Below are positions 1 to 7,654 of a stretch of DNA of 9,519 nucleotides, piece by piece (the stretch's first letter is position 1; every line of letters begins with the position of its first letter). This stretch comes from Desulfobacteraceae bacterium 4572_19 (GTDB taxonomy: Bacteria > Desulfobacterota > Desulfobacteria > Desulfobacterales > NBLS01), in contig NBLS01000060.1 of the NCBI GenBank assembly GCA_002084385.1, positions 3,754 through 13,272 of the forward strand. Direction: 5' to 3'. The notes under the pieces were generated by a model. That model was not told where the DNA came from. It saw only the letters and a list, made by a program, of their open reading frames with translations, and made no database searches. Both the position numbers and the translations under genes were made by a program.

Positions 1-1
1 A

Positions 2-1681
2 AAAAATCTAATACATCCATGTGAATTACCTGAACATTTAGATTATAATCTTTACGGACAGTTTCTTTCTATGCAGGAAGAAATACTTGGGAAAATGGAA
101 GCCCTTGTTCTTGAAACGGAACAAAGCGGTAATACTAATACACTCCAGGAATTAAAGCGTTTTTTTCATACTTTAAAAGGGGAAGCTGGGGTTTTAAGTC
201 TTGAGGATATAGGAAAAGTTTGCCATCAAACTGAAGATATAATTGAAAATACGAACTTTCTTTCGCATGTAGATATTATTCTTGCCTCAATTGACTGGAT
301 AAGAGATGCTTTTAGGTACTATTCAGGCTTAACTATATCTTGTGTTCCGGTTAAACCCTTATTGGAAAGAATTAAAAAAACAAAAAATCTGCAAAACGTA
401 TCTGTAGTTGATAAAAAAACAGTAAGTCAGGTCAAAGTTATTACCGAAGAAAAACAACCTGTTTTTTCTGATAATACAAAGCAAGAAACACGCATATCGT
501 CCGGTCAGATAAAAGAAACCATAAATGTCGATTCTGAACGATTAGACCGTGTGGTTGATCTGATAGGTGAGCTTGCCATTGCCGAAACCATGGTAACTGA
601 ATTTAAAGATGTAAAACAAAGTAAATCTTCTGAACTTCAACGTAATATTGGCAGATTAAATAAAATTATCAAAGAACTTCAAATAACAGCCTTATCCATG
701 CGAATGCTTCCGGTAAAATCTCTTTTTAATAAAATGGGAAGAGTTATTCGAGACCTTTCAAAAAAATCTGGTAAATCAATAATTTTTTCCATGAAAGGAG
801 AAGATACAGAACTTGATAAATCAATTGTGGATAAACTTGGAGATCCACTAATTCATATGACCAGAAATGCTGTCGATCATGGAATTGAAAAATCATTTCA
901 GGAACGTATTAATACCGGAAAACCAAAAGAAGGTTCCATAGAACTTCGTGCTTTTCATAAAGGCGGAAATATAATTATTGAAATTGAAGATGATGGTTAC
1001 GGTTTAGATAAAGAAAAAATTTTACAAAAAGCTATTGAAAAGGATATTATTAGTAAAGATGCGTCTCTTGACGATAATGCAATATTAAACTTAGTTTTTC
1101 ATGCAGGTTTTTCAACTGCCGATAAATTAACACAAATTTCTGGCCGCGGTGTTGGCATGAGTGTTGTTAAAAGCAGTATTGAATCGTTACATGGACATGT
1201 AACTATAGAATCAGAAAAAAACAAAGGAACTGTATTTACTATCCAGCTACCTTTAACTCTTGCAGTTATTGACGGAATGATAGTATTATCAAATAAAACA
1301 CGCTACATTATTCCTGCACTCTCCATAGTAACTTCAAACAGACTTGATGTGAACGAAATAACAGATATTATGGAACAGGGAAAAATGGTAAAGGTGCAAG
1401 GCGACATTGTTCCTCTTTATGACCTTGATAACCTGCTTCACAATAATTTATCGGAACATGAAGTAGTAATAGAACCTGATAGCCATAAGATATATATAGT
1501 TGTTGAGTCAGGTGGACAGAAAGCCGCTCTTCTTGTTGACGAACTTTTGGGAAAACAACAAATTGTAATTAAAAGTCTTGGGAAAATTATGAAAAATATC
1601 AAAGGAATTGCAGGTGGTGCAATTCTACCAGATGGAATAGTCGGTCTTATAATTGATGTTGAACAACTTTTAACCGAATAG
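2..1681 (+). CDS. cheA: CheA-family chemotaxis histidine kinase, 5'-partial
   Basis: Cytoplasmic histidine autokinase that passes phosphate to response regulators in chemotaxis-like pathways. The frame is open from base 2, so the gene begins upstream. Residues below are numbered from the first in-window ATG at 71, which has no good ribosome binding site and is probably internal. Domains in order: an Hpt domain with phospho-acceptor His33 in FHTLKGEAG; a short linker with no room for a P2 domain; the P3 dimerisation helices (about 150-212, with RLDRVVDLIGELAIAE); the HATPase core with N-box HMTRNAVDHG (Asn266), G1 box EDDGYG (Asp307/308), F box GFST and G2 box GRGVGM (358-363); then a CheW-like P5 domain (about 398-533). 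All catalytic boxes look intact. The protease gene follows after 18 nt, so the two are probably co-transcribed. The partner regulator is not in the window, so the pathway (motility or another output) is unknown. Confidence 0.93.
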   Translation, partial: KNLIHPCELPEHLDYNLYGQFLSMQEEILGKMEALVLETEQSGNTNTLQELKRFFHTLKGEAGVLSLEDIGKVCHQTEDIIENTNFLSHVDIILASIDWIRDAFRYYSGLTISCVPVKPLLERIKKTKNLQNVSVVDKKTVSQVKVITEEKQPVFSDNTKQETRISSGQIKETINVDSERLDRVVDLIGELAIAETMVTEFKDVKQSKSSELQRNIGRLNKIIKELQITALSMRMLPVKSLFNKMGRVIRDLSKKSGKSIIFSMKGEDTELDKSIVDKLGDPLIHMTRNAVDHGIEKSFQERINTGKPKEGSIELRAFHKGGNIIIEIEDDGYGLDKEKILQKAIEKDIISKDASLDDNAILNLVFHAGFSTADKLTQISGRGVGMSVVKSSIESLHGHVTIESEKNKGTVFTIQLPLTLAVIDGMIVLSNKTRYIIPALSIVTSNRLDVNEITDIMEQGKMVKVQGDIVPLYDLDNLLHNNLSEHEVVIEPDSHKIYIVVESGGQKAALLVDELLGKQQIVIKSLGKIMKNIKGIAGGAILPDGIVGLIIDVEQLLTE

Positions 1682-1685
1682 TAAT

Positions 1686-2515
<830 letters not shown>

Positions 2516-2686
2516 GATCTAATCAATGTCAATTTAGAAATTCAGGGCACTCTTTTTTTCATCTCTCTTATTGTTCTCTCAATGTCAAAAGCTCATCGTC
2601 CAAGTCATAACGGACTACGTCGATTGAACTCCTTTGACACATAGGAATCTCATCATTCAATTCGTATTTATTGTGTCCATTTATGG

Positions 2687-3088
2687 TTAATCAGATAGTG
2701 CCTGATTTAGATCCAATTCACTTGCAGAAATAGAATGGATTTCACAAAAGCTTAAGATTTTTTTGGCAAATGTTTCTGTTGCAGATGCAACTGCTGAAAA
2801 AACTGCTGAATTTCTGAAATCCTTAAATTTTGGATATATGATCTTATAGTTTCCTTCCCACTCAATTCTTATATAGCGATTCAAGTACTCACTCAACACC
2901 ATTGGATCAAGAACAGGTTGAGCTTGTGCAGAAACAAGATTTGAGAAGGCAGTCGAATATTGAGTCGCAAATCTATTTGACGGATCAGTTGGTGCGGGAA
3001 ACAGGTAAAGCCAGATATTTGTATCCACAAGAATTTGCTCATTCGAACTGAAAGAATAGTAAGAAAGATCATGTGCCTTATTCTTCAT
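2687..3088 (-). CDS. PIN-domain protein, putative ribonuclease, C-terminally short
   Basis: Third gene of the ATPase-STAS-PIN operon; 133 aa from the chosen start. The hallmark is QILVDTNIWLYLF, the first beta strand of PIN domains with the first metal-binding Asp (Asp22), followed 45 residues later by MVLSEYLNRY with the second acidic residue (Glu67). PIN domains are usually Mg-dependent RNases and often toxins. The start at 3088 is preferred over 3094 or 3202: GGAGGAGG ends 6 nt upstream and the N-terminus overlaps the STAS stop by 11 nt, indicating translational coupling. The longer frame back to 3202 only shadows the STAS gene. The protein ends at DLNQALSD without the usual last motif (a TxDxDF-like segment with the final Asp), so about 40 residues seem to be missing and catalysis may be lost. 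PIN assignment is by motif only. Confidence 0.72.
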   Translation of the reverse strand: MKNKAHDLSYYSFSSNEQILVDTNIWLYLFPAPTDPSNRFATQYSTAFSNLVSAQAQPVLDPMVLSEYLNRYIRIEWEGNYKIIYPKFKDFRNSAVFSAVASATETFAKKILSFCEIHSISASELDLNQALSD

Positions 3089-3434
3089 TGCCATCCTCCT
3101 CCAGCCATGCGTCATCATAAGATTTCTTGTTGGCATAATATTTTTTGGCATTATCCACAACGCGTTTAAGTAGCTCCATGTCATCAGATAAAAGTCCTTC
3201 AACTTTCAACTGTATGCGAATAGCTTCCTCACTAAAAAAACCATAGAGCTGTCCAATTGCTACATTGAGAAAAAGCGAGATTAGCATGGTTACATTTTCA
3301 AATGAGATGGTAACTTCTTTCCCGGCTTTCACAAGCTGCTCTACCTTACCAAACACTTTTTGGCCGTCCTCAGCGGATATGCAAAGCGGACTACCTATCA
3401 GATCCGCTACCTTTATTTTGATTTGTTCACTCAT
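3078..3434 (-). CDS. STAS-like protein (DUF4325 type)
   Basis: Small (118 aa) cytoplasmic protein without signal peptide or membrane segment. It resembles the STAS-like DUF4325 family: beta strand EVTISFENV (40-48), then LISLFLNVAIGQLYGFF (51-67) and a helical end ELLKRVVDNAKKYY (87-100). DUF4325 proteins are commonly found beside GHKL ATPases. By analogy with SpoIIAA/SpoIIAB they are thought to act as a phosphorylatable or binding switch for the kinase-like partner; that role is inference. Ser53 lies in the segment where STAS switch proteins carry their phospho-Ser, but the alignment cannot be fixed by eye. The start is supported by AAGGAG 5 nt before the ATG. It sits 16 nt after the ATPase gene and overlaps the PIN gene by 11 nt, the middle of a tight operon. 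The acidic C-terminus (EEDGNEE) is encoded by the PIN ribosome binding site region. Confidence 0.78.
   Translation of the reverse strand: MSEQIKIKVADLIGSPLCISAEDGQKVFGKVEQLVKAGKEVTISFENVTMLISLFLNVAIGQLYGFFSEEAIRIQLKVEGLLSDDMELLKRVVDNAKKYYANKKSYDDAWLEEDGNEE
3095..3102 (-). promoter_or_regulatory. Shine-Dalgarno of the PIN gene, inside the STAS gene
   Basis: On the minus strand GGAGGAGG lies within the last codons of the STAS-like gene, 6 nt before the ATG at 3088. It decides the PIN start and makes its translation dependent on, or coupled to, the end of the STAS gene. Confidence 0.65.
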
Positions 3435-3450
3435 AGTAGCTCCTTAAATT

Positions 3451-4323
3451 TTAGAAAATATCTTCACTTTTTAATTCTGATTTCAAACAGTAACTGCCTC
3501 TATCCTCTGTGTTAATTTCAATATTTATGCAGGTTCCGGGAAAATCATTATTCATTTTCTGAATAGACTCACCGTTTGCAGAAAATTCGTAATATCCAAA
3601 TCTTGATACAACCTGAATTTTCCCGACATTCATTTGGATGAAATCTTTGATCAGCTTCAGACCAAGACCTCCTGGCTGATTTCCAGTTTTCGTTGTATTT
3701 CCTTCAGTCATTGCCCATTCAATGGCCTTACAGGAATTCAGTTTTGGCTTCCCAGTGTATCTTCGTACGTTTTTCCGAATGCCGACTCCGGAATCAGCAA
3801 TGGTAAAATCCATTCGATGCTTTTGTGGATAAAATTGCCCGCATACAAATATTCCAGATTCAGATTGTGAATGGATGGTCGCATTGAGAAATATCTCAAA
3901 AAGGCTCTGCCTGAATCGTTTTGTTAATGCTTCAGACATAACCGGAATTCCTCTTCCTCGCATGTAGATATCGAGATAATCATTAAACTGATCACCTGCG
4001 CTCAATTTGAAAATCTTGAACGGTAGTGTTGTCTGATTGGTGTCCGTTAAGTCAGGCTGATTAAATACGCTCAAGAATTTATTTTTCCGGAGAATTGTAC
4101 TTACTCCTGATGGCACATGAGCAATTGACACATCATTCAATTCATCACGAAGTCGGGCAATCACAGCATAAAGCGGAGCAGCCATATTGGCTTCGAAAAA
4201 ATTGCATGATGAAATGTCCAGCTCAATAGAATCGAACAAAATACCCCTTGTTTTGGCAGCAATATCAGCAATGTTGTCAAATCCATTACAATCGCTTCTA
4301 ATTGTGCCTACGTTAATTCTCAT
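3451..4323 (-). CDS. GHKL-fold ATP-binding protein (anti-sigma-kinase-like) with STAS-like N-terminus
   Basis: 290 aa, cytoplasmic. The C-terminal half has the Bergerat (GHKL/HATPase) boxes: N-box EIFLNATIHSQS (Glu143, Asn147, His151), G1 box IADSGVGI (Asp177, Gly179, Gly181) and a glycine-rich G2 lid GNQPGGLGL (214-222). There is no dimerisation/phospho-His domain, so it is not a classical sensor kinase. It is closer to SpoIIAB/RsbW-like Ser kinases or to GHKL ATPases that act as switches. The N-terminal part contains FDSIELDISSCNFFEANMAA (30-49), a STAS-like strand-helix pattern. It is first in the intact operon, followed after 16 nt by the separate STAS-like gene and then the PIN gene; the three probably form a regulator-effector set. 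The ribosome site is weak (GGGAG about 11 nt before the ATG). Substrate and partner are not shown by the sequence. Confidence 0.87.
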   Translation of the reverse strand: MRINVGTIRSDCNGFDNIADIAAKTRGILFDSIELDISSCNFFEANMAAPLYAVIARLRDELNDVSIAHVPSGVSTILRKNKFLSVFNQPDLTDTNQTTLPFKIFKLSAGDQFNDYLDIYMRGRGIPVMSEALTKRFRQSLFEIFLNATIHSQSESGIFVCGQFYPQKHRMDFTIADSGVGIRKNVRRYTGKPKLNSCKAIEWAMTEGNTTKTGNQPGGLGLKLIKDFIQMNVGKIQVVSRFGYYEFSANGESIQKMNNDFPGTCINIEINTEDRGSYCLKSELKSEDIF

Positions 4324-4355
4324 TTAATTATCATCTCCCATGCGTGGCACCACTA

Positions 4356-4412
4356 TTATTTACCCAGCTTCTCATCAATAATATCAAATGCAGTATCACC
4401 ATCTTCTATCAA
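4356..4412 (-). pseudogene. Possible 3' remnant of a gene upstream of the ATPase
   Basis: On the minus strand a short open stretch reads LIEDGDTAFDIIDEKLGK followed by TAA, ending 32 nt before the ATPase ATG. It looks like an acidic protein C-terminus in the normal spacing of an operon, and its frame breaks (TGA at 4421-4419) just where the 36-bp direct repeat begins at 4413. The interpretation is that a further first gene of this operon was truncated by the repeat element. The stretch is too short to exclude chance, and no family is recognised. Confidence 0.3.
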
Positions 4413-4552
4413 AAGGGATCACAAATAAATAACTTGCACTTCTTAAACTTCCAAGCTAATTCACCCTGCTGATATACTGAAATGAAAACACTAAGTCAAA
4501 TGTTCTTTGCCGAGTTAAGGGCTCACTAAAAAATAACTTGTACTTCTTAAAC
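4413..4552. repeat. Two 36-bp direct repeat copies (4413-4448 and 4517-4552)
   Basis: The copies are 104 bp apart and aligned without gaps differ at only four positions. They share AAGGG, TCAC, AAATAACTTG and ACTTCTTAAAC in the same order. A third, more diverged copy lies in inverted orientation at about 4645-4678 and forms the outer right arm of the palindrome at 4515-4680. The left copy stands alone without its palindrome, as if it were the stump of a second element. Confidence 0.75.
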
Positions 4553-4680
4553 GCTGATATGTTTAACTGGATTGCGTTGTGAAAGCTCAAAATACGATAG
4601 TATTACTACGCTTTCACAACGCAACCCGGTCAGAATCTCAACACTCAATAAGTACAATTTATTGTTTGGTGAACCCGTAA
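4515..4680. repeat. Long imperfect palindrome (about 72-nt arms)
   Basis: The inner arms are perfect over 15 bp: TTGCGTTGTGAAAGC (4572-4586) against GCTTTCACAACGCAA (4610-4624). Pairing continues outward with mismatches to TTAAGGGCTCAC (4515-4526) and GTGAACCCGTAA (4669-4680). The 23-nt loop contains a smaller hairpin, AATAC-GATA-GTATT (4591-4604). It could form a cruciform or a stable RNA stem. There is no following T-run, so it is not a typical terminator. Confidence 0.85.
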
Positions 4681-4783
4681 GCGTTCACAATACCTCATCT
4701 TCACATAAACAGCTTGTCATACATAGGACAACTATTATATGATAAGCTGTTTATGCGAATATAAGGCACTTATGAACGCTTAC
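4677..4783. repeat. Second palindrome
   Basis: The outer arms GTAAGCGTTCA (4677-4687) and TGAACGCTTAC (4773-4783) are perfect over 11 bp. The inner arms CATAAACAGCTTGTCATA (4704-4721) and TATGATAAGCTGTTTATG (4738-4755) match at 17 of 18 positions, the exception being a G-T wobble. The intermediate sequence pairs imperfectly. It overlaps the right end of the preceding palindrome by 4 bp. Confidence 0.82.
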
Positions 4784-4831
4784 AAATGTGAGATTACCGA
4801 AAAATCACATTTCTTGTTCGTGAACGGTTAC
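4784..4831. repeat. Small hairpin flanked by TGAACGSTTAC direct repeats
   Basis: AAATGTGA (4784-4791) pairs with TCACATTT (4805-4812) around a 13-nt loop. The hairpin lies between TGAACGCTTAC (4773-4783) and TGAACGGTTAC (4821-4831), which differ at one base. The same motif occurs inverted at 4677-4687. Three copies of one 11-mer within 155 bp could be ends of repeat units or a protein-binding site. Confidence 0.6.
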
Positions 4832-4842
4832 GTGAGTCCTAA

Positions 4843-5065
4843 GCCAATTTCGTTTTATAATGTAAAATAAATGTAAAACAACAAAATTATTTGAATTTTC
4901 CTTATCCTTTTTATATGAGAGTCCATAGAAAAACTGTAGTATAAAGACCTTCATTTTTTATTGTGGCGTATTATTCGCCATGACAAATTATATAAAAAAA
5001 CCATTTTACTAAGTTCTTCAAATTCAATGAAAGTGAAAACTTTAAACGTAGTATGAGATTAATAA
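4843..5065. other. AT-rich leader of the synthase gene
   Basis: No credible gene is seen. The stretch should contain the synthase promoter: a perfect TATAAT at 4856-4861 lacks a good -35 box, and TTGAAT (4891-4896) with TATATG (4912-4917) has a short 15-nt spacer, so neither is convincing. A 5-bp hairpin TGGCG/CGCCA (4964-4980) is too weak to call. There is no clear Shine-Dalgarno before the ATG at 5066. Confidence 0.4.
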
Positions 5066-7654
5066 ATGGATAGTAATAATTCAAGTAAAACACCAAATAA
5101 AACAACTGACAATTCCATTGCCATTATCGGTATGGGTGCTCTTTTTCCTAAATCATTCGGCTTAAAAGAATACTGGCGGCTTATTTTTCATGGTGAGGAC
5201 GCAATAACTGATGTTCCAAAATCCCACTGGTCTGCCAACGATTATTATAGTGAGGATCATAAAAAGCCAGACCATACTTATTGCAAACGAGGTGGTTTTC
5301 TTTCTCCTGTCTCTTTTGATCCATCTGAATTTGGCATTCCTCCAAATTTGCTTGAAGCTATCGATACTTCTCAGATATTAAGTCTTGTTATAGCCAAAAT
5401 GGCTCTAACCGATGCCGGTTATGGTGATAACCTACGTAGTTTTGATAATGAAAATACCAGCGTATATCTTGGTGTAACAGGTACACAAGAACTTGTAATA
5501 CCTTTAAGTACAAGGCTTGGTCATCCTGTTTGGAAACGGGCACTTGAAAATTCCGGTATATCACCTGAAAAAACCGAAGAAGTGATAAAACGAATTTCAG
5601 ATTCATATGTATCATGGCAGGAAAATTCTTTTCCGGGATTACTTGGCAATGTTGTTTCCGGACGAATTTGTAACAGGTTTAATCTCGGTGGAACCAATAC
5701 TGTTGTTGATGCAGCTTGTGCAAGTTCGTTAAGTGCGATAAATCATGCTATTTTAGATCTTCTTGCCGGACGAAGCAATATGTCCATAACCGGCGGTGTG
5801 GATACTTTAAATGATATTTTTATGCACATGTGTTTTGCAAAAACATCTGTGCTTTCCCATTCAGGAGATGCAAAACCTTTTTCTGACAGCTCAGATGGTA
5901 CTGTGCTTGCTGAAGGAATTGGAATGGTTGTTTTAAAACGTCTTGAAGATGCAAAAAGAGACAATGATCGTATATATGCAGTTATAAAAGGGATGGGAAC
6001 ATCCAGCGATGGAAAGTCGGGAAGTATTTATGCACCTAATTCAGCAGGTCAGTTAAAGGCTTTGAAAGCTGCTTATAAGGAAGCTGATATCTCACCTGAA
6101 ACAGTTGGTCTTATAGAAGCCCATGGTACAGGAACAAGAGTTGGTGATGCGGTTGAGTTCAACGCTATTTCAGAACTTTTTTCCCAATACACAGATAATA
6201 ATAAGTGTGCCATTGGAACAGTAAAATCTATGATAGGTCATGCCAAAGCAGCAGCTGGTGCTGCCGGCTTAATAAAAACTGCTCTAAGCCTTTACCATAA
6301 GGTTCTCCCCCCTACCTTAAAAGCTGACAATCCTGATCCTAAATTAAATATAAAAGAGAGTCCTTTTTACCTTAATTCCAAGTCCCGTCCATGGATGCCT
6401 TCTGATAATCATCCAAGACGTGCAGGTGTAAGTGCTTTTGGATTTGGAGGTAGCAATTTTCATGCGGTATTAGAAGAGTATTGTCCGGAGAAAGAAAAAA
6501 TATCCTGGACAGGAGCAGTTGAAATTATTGCTTTTTGTGCAAATAAAAAAGAACAACTTCTAACAAAGCTTATTGAATTTAAAAAATTGCTTAAACAGGG
6601 AAGTTCATTAAAAGATCAAACAGAAGAGTTTTCATTTCTCGCTTATCAAACACGTAAATCTTTTCTATCGGATCAAAATCATAGACTTATTATAGTTTTA
6701 GATAGAAATAGTATAGTATCTGAAATAATTGATAAGGCTGTTTCTACTTTTGAGAGTAAAAATAATCAGTCCGAGCATAATTTACCAAATAGTAATTTAA
6801 CTGGTAATAATTTACCTGAAAATAATCTACCAGATAGCAATCTACCGGATAGCAATCTAACTGGTAATAAAAATGCCCAATCTCAATTTGCATGGTCGGT
6901 TAATGGAATTTATTATGGCAAAGGTAAATATCATGGAAAAACAGCTTTTGTCTTTCCGGGACAAGGAAGTCAATATACGTATATGGGTCGGGATCTTCTA
7001 TGTACTTTCCCGGAGGCAGGCAAAGTTCTTTCAAACGCTGAAGTAAAATTTAATCTGGAAGCAAAAGAAAAAAAACAAACTCTTTGCGACCATATTTATC
7101 CCCTTCCCGAGTATATGCAAAGTAAAAAGGAGTCCGAAGATAATCTTCGCAGTACCGATATTGCACAGGTTTCTATTGGTGCTGTAAGTATTGCCATGAA
7201 TAAGATACTAAAGGAATTTGGAATAACTCCTGAATTTACATGCGGACACAGTTTTGGAGAACTTTCTGCTCTCTGTTCTGCCGGCTGGATTGATGAAGAT
7301 ACATTTCTTTCACTTTCCATTGCACGGGGCAAATTTATGGCCGAAGCAGGAAAAGATGGTGATAGTGGTTCCATGCTGGCAATTAGAGCACCTTTAGAAA
7401 AAATTGAAGAGTTTATAAAACAAAAATGTCCGAACTTAATTCTTGCAAATCGAAATAGTTATGATCAGGGGGTGCTATCCGGTGCAACTGATGATATTTA
7501 CCTTGCTGCCAAACTTTGTAAAGAAGAGAAAATTAAAGCGATAAAACTTCCCGTTGCGGCGGCGTTTCACAGCAGTCTTGTAAAAAGTGCCGTAAAGCCA
7601 AAAGGGTATAGAAAAAGAGTGTACTGTTCTTGCAATGGATGCATCGTCCGGTAA
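5066..7654 (+). CDS. PfaA-like synthase, N-terminal fragment: ketosynthase and truncated acyltransferase
   Basis: First part of a PUFA/secondary-lipid type I synthase (862 aa); it would condense malonyl units onto a growing acyl chain. The start is fixed by an in-frame TAA immediately before the ATG. Ketosynthase (about 15-472): Cys218 in DAACASS, His353 in EAHGTGT, His392 in IGHAKAAAG, and the GFGGSNFH end are all present. The linker (473-623) contains six NLxxx repeats. The acyltransferase begins with FVFPGQGSQ (628-636), with Ser729 in GHSFGE and His835 in AAFHSS. After AVKP (residue 845, near base 7600) homology stops, followed by about 17 unrelated residues and TAA, so about 75-80 residues of the acyltransferase C-terminus are missing together with a frame change. 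The remainder continues at 7602 in another frame. The ketosynthase resembles PfaA and related deltaproteobacterial and myxobacterial synthases. The product cannot be told from this fragment. Confidence 0.88.
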   Translation: MDSNNSSKTPNKTTDNSIAIIGMGALFPKSFGLKEYWRLIFHGEDAITDVPKSHWSANDYYSEDHKKPDHTYCKRGGFLSPVSFDPSEFGIPPNLLEAIDTSQILSLVIAKMALTDAGYGDNLRSFDNENTSVYLGVTGTQELVIPLSTRLGHPVWKRALENSGISPEKTEEVIKRISDSYVSWQENSFPGLLGNVVSGRICNRFNLGGTNTVVDAACASSLSAINHAILDLLAGRSNMSITGGVDTLNDIFMHMCFAKTSVLSHSGDAKPFSDSSDGTVLAEGIGMVVLKRLEDAKRDNDRIYAVIKGMGTSSDGKSGSIYAPNSAGQLKALKAAYKEADISPETVGLIEAHGTGTRVGDAVEFNAISELFSQYTDNNKCAIGTVKSMIGHAKAAAGAAGLIKTALSLYHKVLPPTLKADNPDPKLNIKESPFYLNSKSRPWMPSDNHPRRAGVSAFGFGGSNFHAVLEEYCPEKEKISWTGAVEIIAFCANKKEQLLTKLIEFKKLLKQGSSLKDQTEEFSFLAYQTRKSFLSDQNHRLIIVLDRNSIVSEIIDKAVSTFESKNNQSEHNLPNSNLTGNNLPENNLPDSNLPDSNLTGNKNAQSQFAWSVNGIYYGKGKYHGKTAFVFPGQGSQYTYMGRDLLCTFPEAGKVLSNAEVKFNLEAKEKKQTLCDHIYPLPEYMQSKKESEDNLRSTDIAQVSIGAVSIAMNKILKEFGITPEFTCGHSFGELSALCSAGWIDEDTFLSLSIARGKFMAEAGKDGDSGSMLAIRAPLEKIEEFIKQKCPNLILANRNSYDQGVLSGATDDIYLAAKLCKEEKIKAIKLPVAAAFHSSLVKSAVKPKGYRKRVYCSCNGCIVR
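6779..6868 (+). repeat. Six tandem 15-bp units encoding NLxxx in the KS-AT linker
   Basis: Residues 572-601 of the synthase read as six successive pentapeptides: NLPNS, NLTGN, NLPEN, NLPDS, NLPDS, NLTGN. The DNA repeats with the same 15-bp period. It is a low-complexity linker that has grown by tandem duplication and may vary in copy number between strains. Confidence 0.85.

Larger units (their letters stand above)
4413..4842. mobile_element. Cluster of palindromic repeats, MITE-like, non-coding
   Basis: Between the divergent ATPase operon and the synthase gene no credible coding frame is seen. The interval consists of direct and inverted repeats listed separately. TTAAGGGCTCAC at 4515-4526 is matched in inverted orientation by GTGAACCCGTAA (4669-4680) and again by GTGAGTCCTAA (4832-4842), so the whole block could be one element with imperfect terminal inverted repeats and nested palindromes, or several elements inserted side by side. 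There is no transposase and no target duplication that can be recognised. The mobile nature is inference from structure alone. Confidence 0.4.

Noticed and set aside
2541..2560. Rho-independent terminator after the protease gene
   Set aside because: There is a T7 run at 2553-2559 but no stem precedes it.
3089..3202. Longer PIN reading frame starting at 3202
   Set aside because: The extra 38 residues lie inside the STAS gene in another frame, have no ribosome site, and the GGAGGAGG before 3088 explains the start.
4413..4842. CRISPR array
   Set aside because: Repeats are few, palindromic and unevenly spaced, and there are no equal-length spacers.
4856..4917. Promoter boxes of the synthase gene
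   Set aside because: TATAAT lacks a -35 box and the TTGAAT/TATATG pair has a 15-nt spacer; in such AT-rich DNA these arise by chance.
4964..4980. Hairpin TGGCG/CGCCA as terminator or riboswitch
   Set aside because: Only five base pairs, no T-run, and no recognisable riboswitch core.
6779..6868. Genuine pentapeptide-repeat (beta-helix) domain
   Set aside because: Six units make only about one and a half coils and Pro after the central Leu is unfavourable; treated as a linker.
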